From NCBI GenBank assembly GCA_004014935.1, contig CP025324.1, positions 124,001 through 188,000 on the forward strand: a DNA stretch of 64,000 nt. Reading direction: 5' to 3'. This stretch comes from Saccharomycopsis malanga. Taxonomy: Eukaryota > Ascomycota > Saccharomycetes > Ascoideales > Saccharomycopsidaceae. This document shows, in pieces, positions 30,655 through 39,109 of this stretch. The stretch's first letter is position 1. Every line of letters begins with the position of its first letter. The notes beneath the pieces are model-generated. The model was not told the DNA's origin. It made no database searches and saw only the letters and a program-made list of their open reading frames with translations. The translations under genes and the position numbers were made by a program.

Positions 30655-31344
30655 CTACTGCCACTTGCGTTGTTGCAAGTAGAAGAAGGAGCAGGCAGAG
30701 AGTAAGGCCACTATTGTAAGGATGATATAAGTTAGTTCCTGCCAAGACTGGTGTTTTTTACGACGTTTCAGCCGTCTCTTTTTTGTGGTGACAGTTGTGG
30801 TTGTTATCTTTTCGGGCTGGATTCGATTAGCTGATTTGTTCTTGTTATCTCGTAGAGCTCTACGAATCTCTGCTTCCAGTTCTTCATTATTGCTTGCTAT
30901 TGCAGTTATAATGTTGCCTAGGGCCCTTCTGGTTCGGTTCCACTTGTTTTCGGTATTAATGTCAGTCGGTGTGGTTGCAGGAGTGTCGTCTTCTGTTGCC
31001 AAACCAGATACATGCACTATTTCGTCTGCATTGTAGGTATCGTTAGGTATGCAATCTTTTTCCGCCAAGTTTCCGCGAAAAAGCGGTCGTAGCATGATCT
31101 TGGAGTCTTCAGAGTGTCCGACGTCATCGAAATAGGCGGTCGCGTCAACACCTGCACAGTCTAAAAGAACTTCAGCGCCGCCTGGGTGGCGGTCAAGGAA
31201 CGGCGTAACGTCGTATACTCTGTTGTGAATAGCCATCCATATATCGTCTTTTGTGTGATGTGAGCTGAGCTGTTCTAAGGAGTACGTGGGAACGGAATCG
31301 GGGGTGTTCCTCTGTTTGGCCTTTGGGCTTCTTCCAAAAAGCAT
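30655..31344 (-). CDS. Cytochrome b5-domain protein with C-terminal membrane anchor
   Basis: 229 residues starting MLFGRSPKAK. The heme-binding domain covers about residues 18-95: TKDDIWMAIHNRVYDVTPFLDRHPGG holds the first heme ligand (H53 in HPGG), and DVGHSEDS holds the second (H77). A polar linker follows (about 100-195) with acidic, then a strongly basic KKRRLKRRKKH block, ending in one hydrophobic helix (about 201-224) and a four-residue basic tail. That is a tail-anchored protein, probably in the ER, giving electrons to desaturases, hydroxylases or P450s. It is nearly twice as long as classical Cyb5 (about 120), so it may be a paralogue with a separate partner. Confidence 0.88.
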   Translation of the reverse strand: MLFGRSPKAKQRNTPDSVPTYSLEQLSSHHTKDDIWMAIHNRVYDVTPFLDRHPGGAEVLLDCAGVDATAYFDDVGHSEDSKIMLRPLFRGNLAEKDCIPNDTYNADEIVHVSGLATEDDTPATTPTDINTENKWNRTRRALGNIITAIASNNEELEAEIRRALRDNKNKSANRIQPEKITTTTVTTKKRRLKRRKKHQSWQELTYIILTIVALLSACSFFYLQQRKWQ

Positions 31345-31936
31345 GACTGTGCTATTTAGGGTATAAGGTATTTGTAAAAATTACTTATCGATTATAATAT
31401 GATTCGATTTATAGAATAAATAAGATTATAAGATCTAACAATATTTTTTCAATAAATATTCTTTGTTTCAAGAAACGTTTTACCAAAACAGTTACCACAA
31501 TATTTGAAAACTTACAAATCTTGTATTGCCACTCGTTGTTTCCACCAATTCTTATCCTTTTTCAAACCTATATTGTGCTACTTGTCTGTCCCCCGATGCC
31601 TTTCGACGATTATCCTATTTCCCACTCTGTAGAACAACCAGAGCTCCACTTAATATCATATACCAACTTCCCTGTTGCCTGCTAACTTTTGCGGCTCAAT
31701 TACCAACTGTCAAACTGACTTAACTTCTATATTCGGTCGCTTCAACATCTTCTCTCTTCCAACCACACATTTGGCCTCCCTATTAATCACAACAAATTTC
31801 AGGGGGTGTGGGGTGTCCGGGTGACACGCGAAAATAGTTGAAAAGCGCAGCATCGGTGCCAGAGCCATTGGTATTCCAAATGGATGTGCTGCTCTGAGTG
31901 TGTTAGTGTTGTTATAATATCGACCAGTGTGGCGAT
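31345..31936. other. Divergent promoter of the cytochrome b5 gene and BUR1
   Basis: 592 bp with no supported gene. The BUR1-proximal half is GC-richer and includes GGGGTGTGGGGTGTCCGGGTGACACG (described by positions 31803-31828), G-rich repeats of the GGGTG type that could be a factor-binding site. Confidence 0.4.
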
Positions 31937-34312
31937 ATGAGTTCTGCCAGCGAAAATCTTCTGTTGGACAAGTTGCTTCCGAACAAAGAGACCATATATG
32001 GCATTGCATTTTACGGCATGTCCACCTTGGACAGTTACACTGTACTAGACAAATTGGGTGAGGGAACGTTTGGAACAGTGACCAAATGTGTGTTGAAGGA
32101 GCGGCGTTCAAAACTGGCGATGCCGTCGTCGGCGTCCTCCAGTGCGAGTCTTTTGTCGCTGAGAACAAGTGGTATTTCGGACAAACCTGGGCGGCTTGTA
32201 GCACTCAAAAGAGTCATTATCCATGATTTGAAAGAAGGTTTCCCGATAACGGCGCTAAGAGAAGTGACTATTTTAAAGCAGCTTCGGCATAAGAACATAC
32301 TTCCTTTGCTTGACATTGCGCATGAGAGGGATGCAAAGTTGAGCAACGATAAGCGCGAACATGCAAACTTTTTCTTGGTGAGTCCTTACATGAAATCCGA
32401 CTTGTCAGGCTTGTTGAACAACCCGGATATCAAGTTCAACGAAGCCATCATGAAGTGTTTTTTAAAGCAACTCCTTGAAGGCCTCAATTATCTTCACCAC
32501 AAAAAATATTACCATCGAGACATCAAAACAGCCAATCTTTTGGTGGACCACAACGGGGTGTTGAAAATTGCAGATTTTGGCTTGGCGCGTAAATACTATG
32601 GTCATGCTCCGTTGCCGCAAGGCGGGCCCTCCGAGGTGCGCGCCAAGTACACCGGTTTGGTCGTGACAAGATGGTACCGGGCCCCCGAATTGTTGCTTGG
32701 TGACCGGAAGTACACCACTGCAATAGACATGTGGGGTGTTGGCTGTATATTTGGCGAGCTTTTCGAAACCAGACCAATCATTATGGGAAAAACTGATTTG
32801 GATCAACTCATACAAATCTTCCAATTATTGGGCGAACCCAATGATCAAAATTATCCCGAATTCAGAAACTTACCCAACCCTCTCAATGCTGCTATAACAC
32901 ACTATAATCCAACTTTGAAACTGCGTTTCGAGGGATATTTTGAAACAAGCGACTCCAGAACACATGGCATGGATTTGTTATCCAAATTGTTGCATCTAAA
33001 TCCTATGACTAGATACAATGCCGAACAAGCTCTTAAACACAGATATTTTAGCTCTCTGCCGTATCCATTGGAACATTATCAGCTTCCAAAGTTTATGGAA
33101 TCACATGAAATGGACAACAAGCGCTTCAAAATGGAAAAGGCCAGAAGAGAAAAACTACAGCAAACACCAAATTTCTCTAGCGCTCAAAGAAGACTGTTTC
33201 CTGAAAACGCTGGAAACCGGTATAACAGCGGTAATCATGGCTATAATAAACTGCACAGAGCGCGTCTGAATGGCGTTAACAATAGTTACGATAGCGACTT
33301 ACGCTATGAAGACACGCTGAAAAAAGCGCCTGTGGGAAACACGTCATGGACCAAACAACGCTCAAACAATACTGCGTACGAGCAAAAAGAATCTAGAAGA
33401 AAGCTTTGGGATGCTGCCAATCATGTGCGTGACAATAGTCCTGCTCCTCCTTGGGAAAGTAAGGATAACAGTTCTATGCTGGAAATGTTAGGACTAGCCC
33501 TGAAAAAGCTCAAGCCACAACAAGAGAGCGCAAATTCGGTTAGCGCTATTTCAGAGCTGAACGTAGAAGTGCCTAAGAAAGCAATTACTGCACATGATGT
33601 TCCTGTAAAATCTTCACGTAGTCAGGATGAATCTAAACAATCGGCAGGGCTCCATAAACCTCGGTCTAATGAACCGTTGAAACCAAGAGTTTCAAAACCA
33701 ACCTCTTCTGTTCTTTTTGCTAGACAAACAAGCAGACCAGGCTCTTCCAAAACTGCTGTCCAAAAACCGAGTCTGGTTTCTATTCTTAACAAGATGAAAG
33801 ACAAAGGTTCTGATCTTATTTCTATATCTCAAGACAAACCTGAAAGAGCAAAACCATTGCGTTCAATAAAAGACGAGGTTGGTTTGACATCTCGCCCAAA
33901 GAAGGATATTTCCAGCTCGACTTTAACTGACCCTGAAAATGTCTCAAAATCAAGTATCTTTTCTAAAGCTGTTGATGAAACGAAAACCTCTCATTCTGCG
34001 GAAATTTCTACTATTGAAAATTCTGCTACTAAAAATTCTTCTCAAAAACCACTTTCTATTGAAAACAATACTGATAACAATATTGAGGCCTCACCAACGA
34101 CTCAAAGACCTACCAGTCCAGGGAGACTTCGTAGCTCTCGTCGTTTACGGCACGAACAGCCCTCGTCTCCATCGGATAGTGGCAATGCCGAGGACGATGC
34201 CAAAGAGAAAAGCCGTGACTCAGAAGTATCTTCTGCCTCGGTTGACTCTGCAACTAAAAGAAAAGCCCTGTTTTCAGGTCCGGGCCGTAATAAGAAAAGA
34301 ACAAAACCCTGA
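31937..34312 (+). CDS. BUR1: Bur1/Sgv1 (CDK9-type) cyclin-dependent kinase
   Basis: 791 residues. The kinase domain (about 34-360) has GEGTFG (41-46), VALK (K91), GFPITALREV (the PITALRE signature of CDK9-type kinases, 101-110), HRDIKTAN (193-200), DFG (213-215), and the T-loop LVVTRWYRAPE with the activating threonine at about 244. A 30-residue Ser-rich insert lies between strands 2 and 3 (about 57-87). The C-terminal half is low-complexity, Ser/Lys rich, ending in a basic KRKALFSGPGRNKKRTKP. Bur1, with cyclin Bur2, phosphorylates the RNA polymerase II CTD linker and Spt5 to promote elongation in the nucleus. A second Met (MSTLDSY, residue 28) could also start translation. Confidence 0.93.
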   Translation: MSSASENLLLDKLLPNKETIYGIAFYGMSTLDSYTVLDKLGEGTFGTVTKCVLKERRSKLAMPSSASSSASLLSLRTSGISDKPGRLVALKRVIIHDLKEGFPITALREVTILKQLRHKNILPLLDIAHERDAKLSNDKREHANFFLVSPYMKSDLSGLLNNPDIKFNEAIMKCFLKQLLEGLNYLHHKKYYHRDIKTANLLVDHNGVLKIADFGLARKYYGHAPLPQGGPSEVRAKYTGLVVTRWYRAPELLLGDRKYTTAIDMWGVGCIFGELFETRPIIMGKTDLDQLIQIFQLLGEPNDQNYPEFRNLPNPLNAAITHYNPTLKLRFEGYFETSDSRTHGMDLLSKLLHLNPMTRYNAEQALKHRYFSSLPYPLEHYQLPKFMESHEMDNKRFKMEKARREKLQQTPNFSSAQRRLFPENAGNRYNSGNHGYNKLHRARLNGVNNSYDSDLRYEDTLKKAPVGNTSWTKQRSNNTAYEQKESRRKLWDAANHVRDNSPAPPWESKDNSSMLEMLGLALKKLKPQQESANSVSAISELNVEVPKKAITAHDVPVKSSRSQDESKQSAGLHKPRSNEPLKPRVSKPTSSVLFARQTSRPGSSKTAVQKPSLVSILNKMKDKGSDLISISQDKPERAKPLRSIKDEVGLTSRPKKDISSSTLTDPENVSKSSIFSKAVDETKTSHSAEISTIENSATKNSSQKPLSIENNTDNNIEASPTTQRPTSPGRLRSSRRLRHEQPSSPSDSGNAEDDAKEKSRDSEVSSASVDSATKRKALFSGPGRNKKRTKP

Positions 34313-34857
34313 GAATCCTCACTGTTTTTCTATTTAATTGTACTATTAACTAGTTTGATTATTTTTTTTTTTTTTTGCCTCGCTCAAAACTCTTTTCATT
34401 TGCTTTGAACATTCGTCCCGTATTTAAGGACAATTTCTTTATGTAACAATATTATTCAATTGCACTACTTCATGCTGTTACACAGCCAATCCCATGATTT
34501 TTTGATACGACTTTGACACTAGGAGGGCTACATGCCAAACCGGTGCCTTCATGACCCTTATTACTTTGCACATTCCATATTCATTGCACCTTTATAATAT
34601 AGAATAACTGAGACATTTCCTGAACGTTTAATATTGTAAGCTTGTTTGTTTAGTTCTTTTCCTAGACAGTTGGTAAAATCTACTTGCAAATTAGTATGAG
34701 CTAACAGTGGCATGTAGGTTTAGTACTAGTGATATACTGTGTGATACAATATATAACAAGTCCAAAAGACATTGAAGAAAATAAAGAATAGTTTACGAAC
34801 ATGACAAGCACGAGTAATCGTATAATACAACTAAAATTACATGGTCTAAAACAATCA
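34313..34857. other. Intergenic spacer between convergent BUR1 and NSE3
   Basis: Contains a T15 tract near 34362-34376 just after BUR1. No gene or repeat is seen. Confidence 0.4.
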
Positions 34858-35778
34858 TCAACTATACGCTCTGCCTATTGACAACTGTATCTGCTTTTTC
34901 AATTCCTCCTTCTGTTCGTCAGTTGTGTAGCCATACATTTTAGCAACAAACTGGAAAAGACTTTCAAAAGGAAACTCAACTTTTGCTCTTCTTGCCAAAG
35001 AATATTCGACCAACTCGTTTTCGTCGCTTTTCTCTACTCTTTTGTGAAGAAACTCATATCTCTCTAGAAGCTTCAAGTATTCTTCAAACGTCACCTTCTC
35101 ACTGTTATAAGTTATTTTGGGTATTGTAGAGGAAGCTTCTAAATTAAAATGCGTCTTAAAGTATTTTAGCAATTCTTTCTTATTGATATTATTAGAGCTT
35201 AGAGCCACGCACGATATGATTATCATGGTCAAGCCGTTACTTATCAATGTCTGCTCAGTTGTAGGAATATTCATGTTATCATGTATACTTTTCAATTCGT
35301 CTACTTGGGTGAAATACTTTATAGATGCCTTATTCCAGAACTCTCCCAAAAGAGCCTTTTGCTCGGGCAAGAGTAATGACACCAAGACATAGTTTGCAGG
35401 TGCCACAGTAGCACTCTTTTTGGGGTTGCCTCCGGTTTTTCGTTTGAAAATATCCACCTCTTTCTGAGGTACGCTTTGTAAAGTATAGCCAAAGGTTGTG
35501 GCTAAAATGTCTTGACATGCCTCGAAAACTTCATTGAACTTGATCTCACGGAAAGATTCCTTTTCCCATACAATCTTCTGGAGCTGATTCTTATTTATTA
35601 ATGTTTTCTTGTATTGTAAAGCTAAAACCCCTCGTGCCATCTTGTAGGCCATATTTTTCACTTTAGCTGGAACTTCTTTAATGTTTCCACTCTCCGCACT
35701 TTCTGATCTCTCGCCAGCAACATCCCCAATATCCAGCTCCTCATCGCTATAGTGCTCATTATCCCCTCTTCTTGCCAT
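34858..35778 (-). CDS. NSE3: MAGE-domain protein Nse3, Smc5-Smc6 complex
   Basis: 306 residues starting MARRGDNEHYSDEELDIGD. After an acidic N-terminus, the MAGE homology domain (about 35-285) consists of two winged-helix units: KMARGVLALQYKKTLINKNQL, FEACQDILATTFGYTLQSVP and YVLVSLLL, then LISNGLTMIIISCVALSSNNINKKELLKY, and a C-terminal YSLARRAKVEFPFES. Nse3 bridges Nse1 and Nse4 and helps load Smc5-Smc6 on DNA for repair and replication-fork stability. The length matches yeast Nse3 (303). Confidence 0.9.
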   Translation of the reverse strand: MARRGDNEHYSDEELDIGDVAGERSESAESGNIKEVPAKVKNMAYKMARGVLALQYKKTLINKNQLQKIVWEKESFREIKFNEVFEACQDILATTFGYTLQSVPQKEVDIFKRKTGGNPKKSATVAPANYVLVSLLLPEQKALLGEFWNKASIKYFTQVDELKSIHDNMNIPTTEQTLISNGLTMIIISCVALSSNNINKKELLKYFKTHFNLEASSTIPKITYNSEKVTFEEYLKLLERYEFLHKRVEKSDENELVEYSLARRAKVEFPFESLFQFVAKMYGYTTDEQKEELKKQIQLSIGRAYS

Positions 35779-35973
35779 TTTTATAGTGGGTATCCTTATT
35801 CATTCATATGACTTACTTATAGTATTCTCTATAGCCATGTTCATACTAATAGCGCGTCGCATTGCTTACATGTATATTATGTAATTATCAAAAGATTCAA
35901 ATGAAAACCTAAACAATTATATAGCGACTAATCACCGATTACAAGCGCTGAGAATCAAATATCAACAGCAGAA

Positions 35974-36369
35974 ATGGTAGATAGAGTTAAGAACGTTCGT
36001 GTCAGTTTGTTGTCGGTTATAGCCATCATTGGCTCAGTTGAATATTTCAAGATTTGGACTAGAAACAATTATGATGTGATGCATTGTTATACCAGGGTCA
36101 ACAAGGCTAATGGTTCAAACGTCTTTCAAATCACCTCTAACGGCACTAGATCTTGTGATCCAGAGGCACAGTATAAGCAAATACACAAGAAACTTAACAA
36201 GTTGAAGCTTCAAAGTGAGAACGCAGAAACAACCGATTTTGTATATTGTTTGAACGAGAACTTGGAGGCTGATAAAGTAATTGATACCGTTGTAGGCTAT
36301 TATTCTAACAAAAATGACCAACTTCAGCTTCAGGAATATTGTCATGGCGCTGTTAACCAGTTGATTTAA
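35974..36369 (+). CDS. Small signal-anchored or secreted protein, unknown
   Basis: 131 residues from the first ATG (MVDRVKNVRV). Residues 9-24 form a hydrophobic segment (VSLLSVIAIIGSVEYF) flanked by basic residues, a signal peptide or anchor. The rest is polar, with two NxS/T sites and four cysteines (in MHCYTRV, RSCDPEA, YCLNEN and EYCHGA) that could form two disulfides, consistent with a lumenal or extracellular domain. No family recognised. It sits next to a retroelement relic, and could be lineage-specific. Confidence 0.6.
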   Translation: MVDRVKNVRVSLLSVIAIIGSVEYFKIWTRNNYDVMHCYTRVNKANGSNVFQITSNGTRSCDPEAQYKQIHKKLNKLKLQSENAETTDFVYCLNENLEADKVIDTVVGYYSNKNDQLQLQEYCHGAVNQLI

Positions 36370-36639
36370 TGTAACTCTTCTTTCAGGATCAATATTATAC
36401 TCCATTTCTTGCATTTTTATTATCCGCTTCTTTGTTTTCGTTAGGCTCTTTTAATACAAATTTTAATCTGTTTTTGCATAACATATTTCGTAACAACATA
36501 GTAAGTGACTTTAATAACAGTCAATAGGTCAAAATTACTATTTATTACATCTTAATTCATATACACTATATGAAAGTGAGTGACAAGCTTTATTGGTATG
36601 TCATAAGTTTTGTAATATTAAGATGGATTTGTATTGAAC

Positions 36640-36980
36640 GGATAATGGGTAAACCGATAGCGCACCATATAAAAGATAGAAGTCAGTCTAAAATAAAGGA
36701 GGAAGTAGAGTGCTCAATAGCTATTAGAACAGTGAGATGCCTAAAAGCGAAATCGAAGGCTATAGACCTCTGTGCAGACTTGGAGATAACGAAAATAGGA
36801 AATGTCAACGGCTTGAGTGTTGTCTGATAAATCTAGCCAATAAGAATTAGTAAATGAAATAAGGAGATCCAAGAGAGGAATTTTAAGAGGAGCAAAGCAT
36901 GGAATAAGGGGGTTTAAGCAATCTAGTCGATCAGATCAGGACTAGAAGCATATAGAAATTTACCACCAATGATACAAGTA
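36640..36980. repeat. LTR-like element, copy B (diverged)
   Basis: Shares an ordered series of blocks with copy A: GATGCCT, GCAGACT..GAGATAACGAAAATAGGAA, AGCCAATAAG (36835-36844), AGTAAATGAAATAAGGAGA, GAATAAGGG, CTAGTCGATCA, ACTAGAAGC and AGAAATTTACCAC, then GATACAAG. Similarity before about 36640 is weak, so the left end is uncertain and may lie near 36500. No TGTTG/CAACA ends survive. It is older or more decayed than copy A. Confidence 0.45.
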
Positions 36981-37033
36981 CGCTTTCAATATCATTGAAC
37001 ACCAGACGGTATTGGGTGTTAGAAGTTTTCTTG

Positions 37034-37107
37034 TTAATAAGTCTTACATTACTAAAAGATATTATGAAATTTAATAAGTCTTACATTACTAGAAGATATT
37101 ATGAAAT
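37034..37107. repeat. 37-bp tandem duplication, two copies
   Basis: Units 37034-37070 and 37071-37107 each begin TTAATAAGTCTTACATTACT and end GATATTATGAAAT. They differ at one base (A versus G in ACTAAAAG/ACTAGAAG). The near identity means the duplication is recent compared with the decayed sequence around it. Confidence 0.9.
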
Positions 37108-37562
37108 GATGTTTTTCCAAATCATATATCATAAAATATTTTAATGAATGTTTCTTGACAATGACAGAAATTGTGTCAAACAGCATTTCTAATAATACAA
37201 TTATTGACTAGTCGATCAATTACGGGGTTATCGATAAATCTTATAGTTACTTTTGAAACCCCTTCAAATGATTTGAACCGTTTCTTATTCAAAATCCTGA
37301 CTATGAACGAGTTCTGATTATCAGTTGACTATGATTTCCGTTATAATGTATGAACTTCAGGCTAAAACTTAGTTGGTTTACCAGAACACCTAAAATTATA
37401 AGTTCACAAATGAAAATCCAATAAAGGGCATTAACCACTCACATCTCTAAATATTCAATATTAACTGTATAAACTCCTTAAGAACAAAAAAATATTATCA
37501 ATGATATTCCTTAATGTACCCATATTTCGACACTTACTTGAAGGCAATGAAGACTAAACGCC

Positions 37563-37640
37563 AGATTCAATCCCAAGTACCAAAGATATTCTTACTAAAC
37601 CATTTTCCGTCCATTATAATTTAATAGAGCATTTAACCTC
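37563..37640 (+). pseudogene. Degraded copia-type polymerase (RNase H) tail
   Basis: One frame reads PDSIPSTKDILTKPFSV; copia-group polyproteins end with a similar segment of the type (Y)(V/I)PT..-ADI-(L/F)TKP(L/F). Upstream, 37375-37410 reads LSWFTRTPKIISS, which resembles the SW-S--Q-I-A-S segment earlier in RNase H, though in another frame and with stops between. The sequence runs into the 3' region of CFD1. The call is by eye and tentative. Confidence 0.35.
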
Positions 37641-37655
37641 GAAAACATTATTATA

Positions 37656-38564
37656 TCATACCCTTGAAGGAATGTTTTGCAGCAAAATGTTTTCTAGAAC
37701 CACATCAAAAACTGGTTTTATAGAGCTATCTTTATACTGATCCACCAAACTTTTCTTGTCCAATTTACCATTTATTTTTTTATCATTTTTCTCTTCAAGA
37801 TCCAAGGTCTTTAATTGTTCATCCAACTCTGTGCTATCTTTATTATTATTTTCGATCATTTCTACAAATTTTGGGTCAATCGGCAAATTGCCTAAGTAAT
37901 TAATACCATGTTGATCAGCCAAGATTTTACCACCTCCAGAGCTGAAAATGTTAGTACATTCTGCACAATACGGACATATAAATCCACTCATGTTTTCTAC
38001 AATTCCCAAGATTTTGAACCGCACTTTATTACAAAAATTCATCTCTTTTTTCACATCATTGATAGATACTGCTTGTGGAGTGGTTACTAATATTGCACCA
38101 TCCGGTTTTGCAAGCCGTAAGTTTTCTGCAATGGAAATGTGTTCATCCGAAGTTCCCGGGGGGGTGTCTATTATCAAGTAATCCAAATCTTTGGGCCAAA
38201 CAACATTGGATATAAACTGATTTATCATTGAAGTTTTCCTTGGTCCTCTCCAAGCAACACTATTTCCTCTGTCGTTGATTAAAAAGCCTAAAGAAACTAC
38301 CGACAAGTTCTCATTATTATCCACATAAACCGGAACCCATCCTCTTTCCGACTGGTATATCTGTTTCTTTTCAAGACCAAACATCCGAGGAATAGACGGG
38401 CCGGTCAAATCAATATCCAATACCCCAACTTTATACCCTTTGATCACTAGATCAAGCGCTAGCTGCGTTGTTACCGAAGACTTTCCAACACCGCCTTTCC
38501 CAGATAGCACAAGAATTATATGCTTGATATTCTCAAGTGATTTTGGCGGTTCAAATTCACTCAT
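37656..38564 (-). CDS. CFD1: Cytosolic Fe-S cluster scaffold ATPase Cfd1
   Basis: 302-residue Mrp/NBP35-family P-loop NTPase. The deviant Walker A is GKGGVGKSS (22-30), DIDLTGPS (51-58) and DTPPGTSD (133-140) follow, and the bridging cluster ligands are CPYC (197-200). It lacks the N-terminal four-cysteine ferredoxin-like motif of Nbp35, which assigns it to Cfd1. Cfd1 and Nbp35 form the scaffold that assembles [4Fe-4S] clusters in the cytosol for proteins such as Rli1 and DNA polymerases. A Lys/Asp/Glu-rich insert (about 240-270) enlarges the C-terminal part. Confidence 0.94.
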   Translation of the reverse strand: MSEFEPPKSLENIKHIILVLSGKGGVGKSSVTTQLALDLVIKGYKVGVLDIDLTGPSIPRMFGLEKKQIYQSERGWVPVYVDNNENLSVVSLGFLINDRGNSVAWRGPRKTSMINQFISNVVWPKDLDYLIIDTPPGTSDEHISIAENLRLAKPDGAILVTTPQAVSINDVKKEMNFCNKVRFKILGIVENMSGFICPYCAECTNIFSSGGGKILADQHGINYLGNLPIDPKFVEMIENNNKDSTELDEQLKTLDLEEKNDKKINGKLDKKSLVDQYKDSSIKPVFDVVLENILLQNIPSRV

Positions 38565-39109
38565 TTTGCTGACGTTGTCTTTATAAATGCTTCTTTATGG
38601 CTGATTCTCTATATATTACTAAGACAACTTTTCACTATTGCCTGCCTCCGATGCCCTGCAGAAAGGGGGTTATGAGACCCCATGTTATTTATTGTATTAT
38701 GTAATAATAGTAATGATCTTATATTTCGAGATTATTACAGAAGTTTAGTATAGTTCTCTTTTATGAAAACTTTGTAGAGTAGGCAAATATGAGTGAAATT
38801 GTTAGAAAATGATGTGATTGTACATTTACTCAAAACTCATTTTGGGTAGGTCTATGGATTATTATCAAGAATTGTTGATATGTTGATTCTAGACTTGGAA
38901 TTCAATTGTTAAGCTGTAACACTTTAATGTTTTCTTGTTAAGCTATAATAAAAAAAAAGTGACTGAGAAGTGTTCATCCATTCTGTATTGTCATAACATT
39001 CACTCTCAACCTGTTACTCCTGATTTTTGTAAAAAACGCAACTTTATTAAATACTGGGAAATCCCAGAAAGACTGTAGAGAAACTGATAAAGAATTATAT
39101 AAAATAGCA
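38565..39109. other. Intergenic spacer, CFD1 promoter
   Basis: AT-rich and without a gene. It holds the CFD1 upstream region and the 3' region of the kinase gene. Confidence 0.4.

Larger units (their letters stand above)
36370..37655. other. Intergenic spacer made largely of retroelement relics
   Basis: Holds the LTR-like copy B (about 36640-36980), a 37-bp tandem duplication (37034-37107), and a degraded sequence at 37563-37640 resembling the end of a copia-type polymerase. An 85-codon frame at 36570-36827 lies inside the repeat and is not taken as a gene. Confidence 0.45.

Noticed and set aside
36570-36827. 85-codon plus-strand frame
   Set aside because: It lies within the diverged LTR-like copy B and is best explained by repeat sequence.
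37265-37290. GGTTCAAATCA on the minus strand as a tRNA B box
   Set aside because: No complementary T-stem or acceptor stem around it.
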